DNA of 64,000 nt from NCBI GenBank assembly GCA_020466095.1, contig CM035807.1, positions 11,982,007 through 12,046,006 of the forward strand, written 5' to 3'. The translations under genes and the position numbers were made by a program. Positions 25,401 through 36,557 of the stretch are shown in pieces (the first letter of the stretch is position 1; every line of letters starts with the position of its first letter). Under the pieces are notes generated by a model. The model searched no databases and had not been told where the DNA came from. It worked only from the letters and a program-made list of their open reading frames with translations. Source of the DNA: Chlorops oryzae (taxonomy: Eukaryota; Arthropoda; Insecta; Diptera; Chloropidae).

Positions 25401-26484
25401 ATTTTGTGGAAAATATTGACGATTGTTGCAAAGCTCTTGTGGGTGTTGTAGTTTTTAATAAAAACAGTAGTGTATTGTGTGGGTTGAAGTCATCGCCAAT
25501 GAGTTGAAACCAAAGCGTGTTGCTTTAATATTCTCAATTCACATACTCTTATTCTGTTGAACGCAGCTGTAAATTGGATCGTTCTAAAATTTTCAATTAT
25601 TAAAAAATTTGTTTACCAAATAACAAAGCAACAAAAAGGCACATAAAGTTTTTAAGATGTATTCTCATTGTTGGCTTAAGTATTTTTTCAAATAATAATT
25701 TCACACAACAAAAGGGATTTTTTTTTATTTATTCATTTTGTTTTTGCCATTCAAAAATGTCTTTGATCTCGAGTAAAGTGGAAAACATTTTTAACAACAT
25801 TTGAACAACGAAAACTTTGCCTTGTAGAAAGTGAGCTTACGAGCGTGTACAACGACTGAGATTGAAACAAACAAACAAACAAAAAAATATGTTGCAATTA
25901 TTCACAGGAGATGCCATAAATGTTTTTACTTTCATGCTCGTAAGCCACCAAAATTCAAAACAACCGCATAAAAAAGTTCCAAAAAAAGGAGAAAAATAAT
26001 AAAGACGATGAGCATTATAAATTCGTCTTGTTAATATGAAATTCATAAAATACTTTAACAAGCGCCATCGCTTCTAATGAATCACCTTTTCTGGGTTAAA
26101 TATTATTTCTTAAATTTAGGGGCATGTGGGTCGTATGAGCATTTGTTAGAGCATTTGCAACATGTTGCCGATAACAAGTTTTTGTTGTGATTCCGAGATT
26201 GAAAATTATAACAATCTCTTTATGTATTATAAATAGGGCTCCAAAGGAATGCCCAGAAAATGAGAAAAAATTCATTAAAACCAATGGGAAAATGCTGTCT
26301 CTCAGCTCATTCTTCTGGAAAAGGCTCTTAAGGTGATTGATTTTTCGTTTAAAAGTAATTAAAAATACCATAGTTTGAGGGGCTTTCTGACCAATCATTG
26401 CAATTTAAAATTCAATGGAACAAATATTAATAAAATAGGAAAAAAATTAAAATAGGATTTGAAATGATTTATTGGGCATTAGTC
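22441..26484. other. Intergenic, unassigned
   Basis: Roughly 4 kb with no supportable gene. A T18 run lies at about 24652-24671, a CA/CATA microsatellite at 25055-25105, and an (ACAAACAA) run near 25868-25882. No inverted-repeat ends were found here. Confidence 0.4.
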
Positions 26485-26680
26485 TATAAGCCCGAGTCTG
26501 AATATTCCCGGGAAATTTACTTTTCTCGAGAGTTAACTTTTTTTTTTTCAATATTTGAGCGAAGAAAGATGGGAAATGGGTGTTTGACCCATACCCTATT
26601 TAAAAAAGGCGAGTTTAAGTTTTGAGAAAAGTAAATTCCCCGTGAATTCGTTCCCCGAGAATATTCAGAATCGGGTTGTA
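26485..26680. mobile_element. MITE, TIR TAYAA(G)CCCGA
   Basis: The ends are inverted: left TATAAGCCCGAGTCTGAATA, right the reverse complement of TACAACCCGATTCTGAATA. Pairing resumes at AATTTACTTTTCTC. The body is about 196 bp with a T-rich centre and no coding content. If the terminal TA is the target site, it fits Tc1/mariner-type MITEs. Confidence 0.7.
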
Positions 26681-26714
26681 TGATTTTAAAAACATTTTTC
26701 ATATGCATTACCAT

Positions 26715-27146
26715 CAGTGATCGGGCTTCTACCACTTTAGTAGTAGATCTACCACTATTTTTACTTTCTACCACGCTAGGTTCAAATCTACCATTTTTTT
26801 TTTTAACTTATTTATGCATTTGTTTTATTTATTTGATGATCATTTAGAATAATTGAGAACATAAAAATGTCGTTTAATGTTGTGTTTTATTGACAAATAT
26901 GTTGGCAGCTTCCTATTGTCAAGAATGTTGTCAACAATGGCAGTATTGGCACTTAACCACATCCAATAAATATTGACAAATTTGTTTTTAACAAGAGACA
27001 ATACCTAAAAACATGTAAGTTTCCCAATTTTCTACACGATCAGATGTGATATATTTAAAAATTTTTAATCTACCACTTTTTATATAAATCTACCATTTCA
27101 TCTTTAAAAATCTACCACCTTTAAAAATTTTCAAGTCTGAGCACTG
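26715..27146. mobile_element. Non-autonomous hAT element with TCTACCAC subterminal repeats
   Basis: The left end CAGTGATCGGGCTT and right end (reverse complement CAGTGCTCAGACTT) are inverted. The flanks carry a perfect 8-bp duplication ATTACCAT at 26707-26714 and 27147-27154. Inside each end the word TCTACCAC/TCTACCAT is repeated three to four times in the same orientation. Short repeated subterminal words are typical transposase binding sites in hAT elements. There is no transposase in its 432 bp. Confidence 0.92.
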
Positions 27147-27368
27147 ATTACCATAATTCGGACGCTTTAACGGAATTTTTCATAATTTTAATCGAAATTC
27201 TTTTTTATTTTTAGGTCATTTTTTCCGAGCCCTGGTTATTATCATTAACCATTCACAAAAAATCAAAATATGGGTAAGTTTTGGAGCACTGTTTAATATT
27301 TTAACCCATTAACAACCGAGGAAATTCTTCCTAAGTTGGCAAAAAATTTTTAAAAATAGGAAAAACAA

Positions 27369-27530
27369 TAGGGGTATTCACGATGGCGTGTTAAAAACGT
27401 TGGAAAGTCGGAAAATTGCGACATCTTAAAAATTTTTAAAACTTTTTTTGTGTCTTGTACAAGTTTTTAAGCTTTAAGCTTTGCGATTTTCCGATTGTCC
27501 TATTTTCCAACGCCTTTGTGAATAACCCTA
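27369..27530. mobile_element. MITE family A, copy 1 (TAGGGGTATTCAC)
   Basis: The ends are inverted: TAGGGGTATTCACGA on the left and GTGAATAACCCTA on the right. Internal pairing includes GTTGGAAAGTCGGAAAAT against ATTTTCCGATTGTCC. A second copy is at 54582-54753. No coding content. The terminal TA suggests a TA target site. Confidence 0.85.
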
Positions 27531-27689
27531 ATATATTTTTGCCGATGAGAATAGGTTCTTAAATAAGCCTTTAAAATTATGAAATGCTAATCAAAACAAT
27601 GAATGGGAGCGAGTACATTATCTCTGTATCTACAAAGCTATTCAAATTAAATTTGATGAGTTATCATAATAATTAACATCCCTGAGGAA

Positions 27690-28030
27690 ATGTCAATAGT
27701 GAATCTATACTCTTTCTCTACTGACTGCGTCAACGGTACTACTGACAATTATACCCGTCCAATGCTTTGCGTTATTGACATTTAACATTGAGTTGTCATT
27801 GAATGTAATCAGTAGACCGAAAAACTATTGACGAACTATTGACAAACTATTGACTCGGTACTATTATGTAGACTAAAGTAGTACTTTTCGCTTTATAAGG
27901 AGTCACGTTGTTGACATGGTCAATAAAGTTGAACTATCCTCTTGACAGTACAGTTTCTCTAATGCCAGCCCCGTATAATACTGTTGACGTTGGAACTAGT
28001 TATCTTGTCTATATTGACGTCAGTATAGAC
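27690..28030. repeat. Cluster of TATTGAC/GTTGAC words
   Basis: About a dozen copies of (A/G)TTGAC or its complement GTCAA occur in 340 bp. Three are near-tandem (ACTATTGAC, 27817-27852). The cluster ends with ATATTGACGTCAGTATA, which contains the palindrome TGACGTCA (a CREB/ATF-type site) at about 28016-28023. No element ends were found. It may be a transposon interior or a clustered binding-site region. Confidence 0.45.
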
Positions 28031-29875
28031 ATGGGGCCATATGGCGACAGGCTTCCTGCAGAACCGTTGTAGTATGTATGTATATGCGTAGAATTGATGT
28101 TGACAGAAGCGGACTCTCTAGGTAAGCCACCTAGTACCGACGAGAAATCGTTACAGATATCAGATACCTTTTTAAATAACATCATTCGAATGATGTTTTG
28201 TTCCCAACGTAGGGTACTTTAAATTCGTATCGAACTCCTTGTTGTCTGATCCTTTTCCCCCCTTCCCCCCTCATCTTTATTATGAGTTCATTTTGATTGT
28301 TTTTGTTTTTGCATTGTTTTGTGGCTCGTTTTTTGTGAGGTTAGCGGCATGCATTCTGTTTGCTTCGGGGGTTAAACCCAAAAAAAACAAAAAAAAATTG
28401 CCATATCCTCCGCACCGCGTTGCTTTCCTCACCGTTAATCTCGTTCCGACTGCAATGTAAACTTGAACACTCGCACGTATTCTCGCTCGCGAAGGGTGTT
28501 GAAAAATTGGTTTTAACACAAAGGAAGGCTTTCTTGATTCAATTCACATTTTCTTTTTTGTTTATTGTTGACTTTGTTGATTTGGGCTTAAATTTGTTGC
28601 TTTTTCTTTATCTCCTATAAAGTAATAATTAAATATTAAATTGATTTAATTATATTGACCCATAAAGCCTTTCATTTGTGTTTTTTTTTTTAAACCATAA
28701 TGAATTGGATTTTTGTTGTTGGGTTCATATTTTGCGTTTTTGTTTCGAAATTTTTGTTGATGCTGAGAGCTGGTCAATTAATTAAGTTTATTAAAGAATA
28801 ATAATGGCAATTGGAAATGCGCAAATTGATCCTGCAATTGGCTCTTGAGAGGGTAAGGTGTTGTTGTTCTTGTTGTTCTTGTTTTTTCCAATTGAAAGTG
28901 TTACGAAAATTGTAAAAAAAATTGTTTTTGTTTTTGTTTTGATAAAACTTTAAGCGAAGTTATTCAACGTTCAGTGAACTCGAGCGATTGGGGGACGGCT
29001 TTAAATCGAAAGCAGTTAATGGGATAAAAGAAACAACGAATTCAATATGAATAAATGTAAAAAAAAAATGAGTGGACAATATTTTGGTTTTAAGAGATTC
29101 ATAAAACAAAAAGAAATTCAAAAAATATCAAATATTACGAAGTGATTAATTTATGAGTTAAAATTGATACCAAATGAAAAGCTTTGCGATTTCAAATCAT
29201 TTAATTTTTTAAATCCATTTTTTTTGCAGTTTAAGTTGTCATACGAATAATATCATATTTCAGCTTATTAATTTATTTAAATTGAATACTTTCACGTAGT
29301 AGCAATAGCACTAAACTATCAGTTCGTCGAACCATAAATTATAAGCAAATCATACACAATCTTAAATTCCATTAGAAAAATCAGCATAATCAAAAGATTT
29401 TGTCCAATTTATGAAGATTTTTAGTTAAGAATTCTTTATAAAACAATAAAAATTTTTTATTCAACTTTAGACTTTCGATGAATTGTTTAAACTCGAAAAA
29501 AAAAGAATAAAAATTCAAAAGTGGAAATGTTCGAGTCGTCGCGTGTCTACTTTATTTGAATAACTGTTCTAATGGCAATAAATTTCAATTTTAATGTTAA
29601 AAAAAACTACTTTGGAATCTAGCTACAGTACGATATGACATCTCATTGATATATAGTCAAAGCTCTAGTTAGTCCTGGAGAGCGTCCACACATTTTATTT
29701 GAATTTGAATTTGAATTTATTTGAATGGAATATTCCTATAAAAGAATTCCTATAAAGAATTCAATTCCAATAGACATTAATAATTCTCTTGCACGATTAA
29801 CTTAATTAGAGATTATACTTTTGGTGTGGAGATGAAAGTTCTCTATTTTTATGCTATGGCGTGATAAAGTTATAA
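28031..29875. other. Intergenic, AT-rich
   Basis: No gene supported. It contains an 18-bp perfect palindrome, ACATCATTCGAATGATGT, at about 28179-28196, TTG/TTC short repeats near 28860-28880, and several GAATTTGAATTT words near 29700. Nothing else is delimitable. Confidence 0.4.
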
Positions 29876-30421
29876 GCTTTAAGCCCAAAATCCAACGAGA
29901 GTCCGATGCGACAGCGCGAGACGAGACGCACAGAAATTTCAATACATTCAATCATATGGTTCAAGCTCCAATGTATCGCACTGCGAGACCTCGTATCGAG
30001 AAAATTTTGAAAAATTGAATATTTCTCGTTGCGAGGCAATTTGACAGGATAATGATGTAGCTATTTTTTGAGTACTCGCCATTGGGTACTCGTTTAAACT
30101 AATAAAACAAAAACTGTTCACTGTTCCGTGAAAAAAAGCTTTTAAAATATTTCGTGAGCTTTGGTGCATTTTGAAAATTTTTTGAAAATGTTTGAATTTT
30201 TGAATTAAAATTTAAACTCAAGTGATAGCGTATTATTTTTATGAGTACTCGTTAGATTGGTACTCGGTTCAAATATTGCATTACTAGAAGCGAAGTTATG
30301 CTATCATCTGCGTGACGCAAAACTCTCATTGGAGATTGAAATGCGTCACGCAAAACATTTTTGTGACGTCGCGCACTCTCGCATCGGGCTCTCGCATTAT
30401 TGGATTTTGCGCTTTAAGCCC
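29876..30421. mobile_element. Inverted-repeat element, ~60-bp arms
   Basis: The left arm (29876-29931) and right arm (30362-30421) are inverted and share AAAATCCAA, CGAGAG-CCCGATGCGA and GCG-GACG blocks with small gaps. Between them two direct copies of GAGTACTCGnnATTGGGTACTCG-like sequence occur near 30069 and 30240. No transposase is visible. The exact ends and target duplication are uncertain, so the coordinates mark the arms only. Confidence 0.55.
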
Positions 30422-30837
30422 GACTGTCATATCCGTAGCTTCCAGACAAGATTGTTTGTGGGTGCAACGCCGATTTTGTCGGGCATACGTCTCTCATAGT
30501 TACGGTGACCATCATATCGGTTTTTAGCAGAGGTGTTCTATTTTTTAGGCTCTTGTTCTGCGTACTTTTTTTTTTAGTGGAAAATAGCGAAAATGTCCAA
30601 ATTCGATCGTCATTATCCTTGGACCGATTGAAAGGTCCGTTCTGTGACAACCCCTTAAAAGATTTAAATAAACTAAGTTGAAGACTAAAAAAAAATTTGT
30701 TTGTTCGGTTTTTTCAATTTCAATTTATGGTCAACGTACTCATGGTCCAACAGCTGTATACCCAATATCAGTGTTGGATTGTTAAATGTGTCATGGGGTG
30801 AATAACACGCACATTTTCCTTCTCAGGATCATTCTCT

Positions 30838-30945
30838 GCACTCAATATGCCTAAGTACCCAATTTCGACTTTAGCCATTTCGGAGGAGATCCGACCGACT
30901 GACTTGTCTTAATCGACATATTTATATAGTACAGCGTTGCCAGCT
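30838..30945 (-). mobile_element. mini-me-like fragment, reverse orientation
   Basis: Read on the minus strand this carries CGGTCGGATCTCCTCCGAAA followed by GTCGAAATTGGGTA, which matches the segment just downstream of the GTCY array in the copy at 16959-18175. The GTCY part is reduced to AGTCAGTCGGTCGG. It is a truncated, older copy. Confidence 0.6.
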
Positions 30946-31853
30946 GACATTTCTCGTAAAGCGGATTTTTCTTTCTAAAATCTCCCAAAAATATGTGGGA
31001 TTTCATAAAAAAGTAGGAGGCAAACTTTAATCGATTTTCGTGAGGGACAAATTGTAGACTTTTTCGAAAATTTCCCTTCTCGTTACCAAATATACAAATT
31101 TATATAATTATATGCATTTCTTACCCATAAGGGTGGGTGGGGATCTGAAGGGTTTTAACGGAACGATGAATGAGTACGACATTTGAAGTATGTGTGGAAA
31201 AAATTTGAACGAAAAATATTGATAAATACATCGGTGGCGTTGGTTCTTCCGAAGCGCTTCGACAAAAAAAAAAAAAAAGAACAAATGGTTTTGCAGTGAA
31301 CATGATAGGGGGATACCGGATCATGTAAATGAAAAAAATTTATATGCATTTTAAAGGTAATACAATTCTCGAGGTAATCACGAAGCGATTTTAATTTTTT
31401 GATTTATTTTTTTACTTTTTGCGATTTTGTCCAAAAAATGGCGGTTAATTTGATATAAAAAAAAATGCTTCGTCATAACCTGGTGATTTATGTGAAGAAG
31501 TAAAGTTCGAATTTTCAAAAGGATCGGATCAGTCAATTTTGAAATATTATGTTCAAGGATTTCAAAAATCACGATTTTGAAAAATCCATTTAACGTTTTT
31601 TTTTTTTCTTGAACACATGCAGGTGGGTCACTCGCCTTGAAACGCTATATCTTCGTATCGCGTTGCACGATTTTCTTCAAATTTCTACACAAAATTTTTG
31701 AAATTTTTTAGATTCCGAAAAAAAATATAGATAAAAATGTTGCCAACATTTCTTTAACAACAAAAACCATTCCTAAACATTTGTGAAAAATCGAGAAATT
31801 TTTGTTTCTGTTGTTCTAATTTGAGGCGAAAAATCGGAAAATCTGGCAACGCC
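30937..31853. mobile_element. Candidate hAT-like element (GCGTTGCCAG ends)
   Basis: The left end TACAGCGTTGCCAG and right end (reverse complement TAGGCGTTGCCAG) are inverted, and the word resembles the CAGYGTTGCCA termini common among hAT elements. The flanks TATATAGTA and TATACTATC are similar but not an exact 8-bp duplication. The interior of about 0.9 kb is AT-rich with no transposase. The assignment is tentative. Confidence 0.35.
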
Positions 31854-32499
31854 TATATACTATCAAAAATTGATATATCGCGAGACTGTCATCTCTAGCT
31901 ACAGTGAGTTTCGATCGTTAAATATTGCTTTAAAAAAAAACATTACTTCAACTAAAAATCCTTGCAACGATTCAATGTGCTTTCGAGTTATTTTTTTTTT
32001 AAATAACTATTCAACCGTGTGAACACGCCGCGGGGAGGATTCACAAAAAGCGGAACAAAACAAAAGACTTTTTCATAAAATATGAAAGTAAAGCGAGTTA
32101 AAAACTTTTCGGTTCGGGTTTTTTTGGAAATTTTATGGCTTCGAATAAACGTGTAAACATATATATTGAAACGATTAAAATTAATTTTTGCGAATTCAAT
32201 CGATCCATGCCCATTTATAATGCCATAAATGCTGTAATAATTCTGAGTTCACTGCACGTAAATATTTCGCGTATCATTGAAGATTGATTTAAAGCTCGAA
32301 ATCAATTTGCATCACGATTGTTGATTTCCTTTTCGCCTGCATGTGTGTTGTGTGTGTGTGTTGTGTGTGTGTGTGTGTGTGCATTGAATGTTTTGTTTGT
32401 GAATTCCCAAAATTTTGTTATTTTCTCCAACCGGATTTGTTGCCGCTGCGTTCGATTGCTTTCTAAGCCAAAAGGCTCCAACCTTCTTTGGCAGATAGA
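31854..32499. other. Intergenic upstream of the plus-strand gene
   Basis: AT-rich with a GT microsatellite at 32341-32380. No gene. It may include regulatory DNA for the gene starting at 32669, but no specific site can be named. Confidence 0.4.
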
Positions 32500-32532
32500 A
32501 ATAAAAACGTTTTCAATAAATTGAATCAGACG
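32500..32532 (+). promoter_or_regulatory. Possible core promoter (ATAAAAAC and TCAGAC)
   Basis: An ATAAAAAC stretch at 32500-32507 lies about 26 bp before a TCAGAC word at 32526-32531 that resembles the arthropod initiator. This would give a 5' leader of about 140 nt. A stronger TATA match, CTATATAAAG at 32641-32650, is only 19 bp before the ATG, so a start directed by it would fall at or past the ATG. Confidence 0.2.
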
Positions 32533-32668
32533 CTACGGAGATCTCACGAGATAAACAACACGATTTCGCGGAATTCGGAAAGTATTTTTTTTTAAATCAA
32601 AGTTCGGAAAGAAATTTCTTAAGTGAATTTAAATAAGAATCTATATAAAGAAAAGTTTAAAGCAAAAA

Positions 32669-33286
32669 ATGAAGGTCACAACAATTTCAAAGTTGGTAAG
32701 TAGAGAGCGGGAAAGAGAGAGGAAAGTATATAAGTCCAATCTTACTAACTGAAATCCATTCGTTTAGGCTCGATTTTCATTGGTCTTGTTTGTATTTTTG
32801 TACGTTGACGGATCGCTTGCAAAGCCGTTTAGCGGCGAAAAACATCCAAAGACTCCGGCGAAAATAATGCTGCCCGATACATTGGAAGCAGCCGAGACAA
32901 TTGGCCTGCCAATGGTTCTCAATGATAATTTCGATATGATCATGCCGGACTACTATGACAATCATCCAGCTGCTTCGATACAATATCAGAACTTCCTGGA
33001 GTGGTATGATTCGCAAATGATCGGAAACAGCGAGTACAATATGGATGAAACGAAATTCATCCGAACGAATCCAGTGCGTACGCCGCAGCCACTGTCGCCG
33101 GAGGAGCGTCGCATACGGCAACGACTGGAGGAGATCGATGTGAGGCATGAAAAGAAACATCTGCTCAAAGGGCTGAAAAAGGGTTCGACCAAGCCACGCT
33201 CCGATGCCGCACAATGGGATCAATTCGATTATGATGCGTATAGTGTGAGTCCGGCTAAAAAGTCAAAAAAACCATACTACCGCTGA
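32669..33286 (+). CDS. Small secreted protein, two exons, function unknown
   Basis: Exon 1 is 32669-32695 and exon 2 is 32768-33286. The 72-bp intron (GTAAGT donor, TTTAG acceptor) is phase 0. The product is 181 residues. Residues 1-27 form a signal peptide: MK start, hydrophobic FSLVLFVFLYV at 12-22, and likely cleavage after SLA27 before KPF. The mature part has an acidic, aromatic N-terminal half (DYYDNHPAAS, NFLEWYDSQM), then a charged helix-like stretch (SPEERRIRQRLEEID) followed by a lysine-rich segment, and a basic tail ending in PYYR. No cysteine is seen in the mature protein and no known domain is recognised. The start is chosen because ATG in AAAAATGA context joins a signal peptide across a clean splice. 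It faces the two minus-strand genes and shares their exon plan but not their C-terminal motif. A secreted matrix or peptide-precursor role is possible. Confidence 0.85.
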
Positions 33287-34647
33287 AGATCAGTTCATCA
33301 GTTTATGCGATTTTTGTTTCTTGTGATTTGTTGCTTATGTGTGATATAATAATTATTTATTTGTATTTATTTGAACCGAAAAAAAAAATTTGATTTTTAT
33401 TTCTAAAGATTTTTTTTTTGCCCCCAACGAAAGTCTGAAGAAGAGCTCAGGAATTCGGACAATGCGAAACGTAAACAAATTTATTATTCCATAGAGAGAC
33501 GGAGAGCGAGCGAGAGAGAGAGAGAGATAGGTAGATAGATAAAAAAAAAGAAACGTATCAAAATGCTTAGCCAATGTAGTTGGTTGACCGGTATCTGAGA
33601 TGGCCATTTCAATAATGTCTTTGTATAGACATACTTAGATTATTTAAGAACCGGTAAGATGGTCGTGCGTCAGTGAATGAATTGTGATTAGCGTCTAAGC
33701 AGCTATTAGCGATGTGGCGCCGTTTGGCGACATCAATGAACAGGAACTGGCAAGATTATTGATCGGCATAGAGGCGTGAGGGAAAGGAATGTTCAAATGA
33801 ATGTTTGAACTAATGTAAATTTCGTACTTACATATATTTTAAGAATTTTTGTAAATTTCATTCAAGAAAGAAAAAAACCGGATTAGAATTTGAAGCTATT
33901 CAGTTTAACCTATTACGAACCAGTGTCGCATTTTAAGAGCCATTCTTTTTTGATTCGAAATTTTACAAACTTTTTGTAGAAAAGAAACTATAACTCCTAA
34001 AGAACCATGACTTCCTCTCAGCAAGTTAAGCTTTCTAAAGCCGTATTCTTTTGTGGAATGTAGCGGTTTTCAAAGTTAACCCCAATTTGGAGCATTTGGA
34101 GAGGCATGTGTTTATGAGGAATCTATATGTACATATATGAATTAAATTAAATGCAAAAAGTTTTTGATTCTAAACAGAAATTGGTTCAAAATGTTATGAA
34201 ATTGTTCGAGAATTTTTAATCAATAAAATCTATTCCCAACTTTAAGCCCAGCAATACAATTGGGGCAGTATTCAATAAAATTATGAATGATCCTTTTTTT
34301 TTTTATATAAAAACTCATTTTCACATATTGAATACACACATTGAGTATTTTGTATTGAAAGGGTTAAAATGAGTCATCATTATGAAAGCTTGTATCGAAG
34401 ATATTCCTTAGTTAAATGTAACACAGCAAAGAAAACAAAAGCCGAAGCTAAACGGCCCGAGAATGACTAAGATTTCCAGAATACTTTTTCATTCATAGAT
34501 ACAGTAAGACATGATTTTCTCATATCTTGGCTGGTAGTCTCAACACTCATACAAAATTCTACTATTTAACATGGTTCTCTAATCTCAATGTTACATTTTT
34601 GTACATTTGTAACACACACAATTTTTGGGGGCATGTTCTTTTTGGCA
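33287..34647. other. 3' flank and intergenic
   Basis: No canonical AATAAA lies close downstream of the stop at 33286. An AATCAATAAAATC word occurs only near 34219. A GA/GATA simple repeat is at about 33485-33541. No gene is seen in this stretch. Confidence 0.4.
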
Positions 34648-34892
34648 CGGTATGGACACGTCCTGAGAGCAAATGAGGAGACTTTGGCAAAGAAAGGCTA
34701 CGCACTGGAAATCCAAGGTTGCAGATAACGGGGGCGTCCGAAACAGCGCTGGATGGATACAATAAAATGGGACCTAGAGGCTGTAGGACTTACCTCGGAT
34801 GATGCAACCGACAGAACAAAATGGAGGAACTGGTCGCGTTTTGCGGACTCCGGGATAGACCGGGATAGTTAAACTCGCAAGAAGAAGAAGAA
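34648..34892 (+). pseudogene. Non-LTR retrotransposon ORF2 C-terminal fragment
   Basis: The plus frame from 34648 reads RYGHVLRANEETLAKKGYAL, then an in-frame TAA, then RGRPKQRWMDTIKWDLEAVG, DATDRTKWR and a stop at 34870. The pattern H-x-x-R followed by RGRP-x-x-RW and a spaced D-R-x-x-WR is the extreme C-terminus of non-LTR retrotransposon reverse-transcriptase proteins. It is followed directly by an (AAG)n tail at 34878-34892, as expected for the 3' end of a retrotransposed copy. The 5' part is missing (5' truncation) and the internal stop kills it. The clade is not determined. Confidence 0.85.
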
Positions 34893-36557
34893 TTTCTTTT
34901 TGGGACGGTGGATCCTGAACATATCCCAAAAAAGGTAGAAAAATGCATTCGATTGAAGCCACAGTGAGCTCTTCGGTAAAGCACAGATCTCATCCACGAT
35001 CGGCACGTATACTATTTAGAAGAAGGATTAATATTGACAACTATGTACGAACAATTCCATCAAATACGTAAAGATTATTGCTGGCTAAAAGGATATTAAA
35101 TTTCAGACCATGTATGTCAACCTTAATGACCGTAAGCGTGGCATTGATGACATTTTAGCACCTAAATTCATAATCATGAATCATCATCTCCCTCTTGCTG
35201 CCTAGTTACAAAAATACCAGGACTACTCCAATTTATTATGCGAACTGCCTAAAAATGTCTAATTTAACATTGAGCTACCACTGACAAATAACCACTCCCA
35301 CATTTAAATGCTTCACGAGTAGACCCAATGTGGTCAATTAGCGGTCAATTGTTCCATTTGAATAGGTTGGTTTAATTTTTTAACTCCACTTCTTCCAGAT
35401 CACGCAGAGTGCTTAGGCTTCAAACATTTCTTGGAAAAAAATGTACAAGGAATTAAGAAAAAACGAAGTTTCATCAAAATCGGCCACTCCCATCTCTCAC
35501 ACCCCATGCAACCCAAAATGATTTTACCATATAATTTTTTTCCTTTCATCAGGTTTTTTTTTTTTTTTGGAAGTTTGCACAAAAATGTCCGGAAAGTTTC
35601 CTCAAAATCAGCCACACGTATTGAATTTAGTGAAAATCTTGGTCAGTTTATTTAGACAATCCTTTACAAAACTGCATAATTAATTTTTTGAAAATAATTG
35701 ATCGAAAAATTGACTTTTTGCCGTCAACTAACCACTGTCACACGTGTTCCTAATTCAGGTCTAGTCATTCTTATTTAAGACAGTCTACATTTTGACTAGT
35801 CCCATTCCGAGTTGTCACAGAGTACTTATTTTTGGTAAACTGACCTGTTCATTACTGGAGGGCTGTTTGTACGGAATTTCAGCGATTTAGATTCCACCAA
35901 ATTTGCATACTTTTAGGCGGTTCTACGCAAAATCACATATGACCAGGAAAACCACAAATATTTAAATTAAGCCCAAAAAATATGCATTTCAATATTTTAG
36001 AAATAATATTTGAGTTTATGACTATTCACCTGCGGTACTTAGTTTAAGCTATCACATTATCCGTACAATACCATAATATCCTTCTGTAGGTTTTTATAAA
36101 TTGGTATGTTTCCAAGAATAAAACGGAGTCTCAACATCGCAAATATTCCAAACATTTTTTAGGGTTCAATTTAAATATTTTTGATTGCTCTACTTATGAC
36201 ATAAATTGTCTTCAAAATAAAATGTGTTTGAAGCCCCGTTGCTGCCCCAGCCGAAAATGTCCCGATGACAGGATCGATGACTTCAGCATGGCATTGGAGC
36301 CACGAGTACTCCCAATTCAAAACCACACATAAAGTGAGTCACTAACAATGACATTTCTCCATGAATGCCATTTGGTTCACTAGTGGCCCGCCCGTTCATG
36401 GGTTGGTAATCGAAGAGTAATCGCCGGTTTTCACGATGATCTTGCCATCGATAGGGAATAGGTACAAGATAGAAATGAAACGTTTTGGTTTTTTAAATGT
36501 TAATTTTTTTTTTTAATAGTAGGAGGAACTTGATTAAAATCAGTTAAAATATATATG
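34893..36557. other. Intergenic, unassigned
   Basis: No gene. A weak direct repeat (GTTTCATCAAAATCGGCCAC near 35468 and GTTTCCTCAAAATCAGCCAC near 35598) suggests an old repeat unit of about 130 bp. The rest is AT-rich. Confidence 0.4.

Noticed and set aside
26233..27238. Larger hAT element with AGGGCTC ends enclosing the 26715-27146 element
   Set aside because: End words are only loosely similar and the flanking 8 bp do not match.
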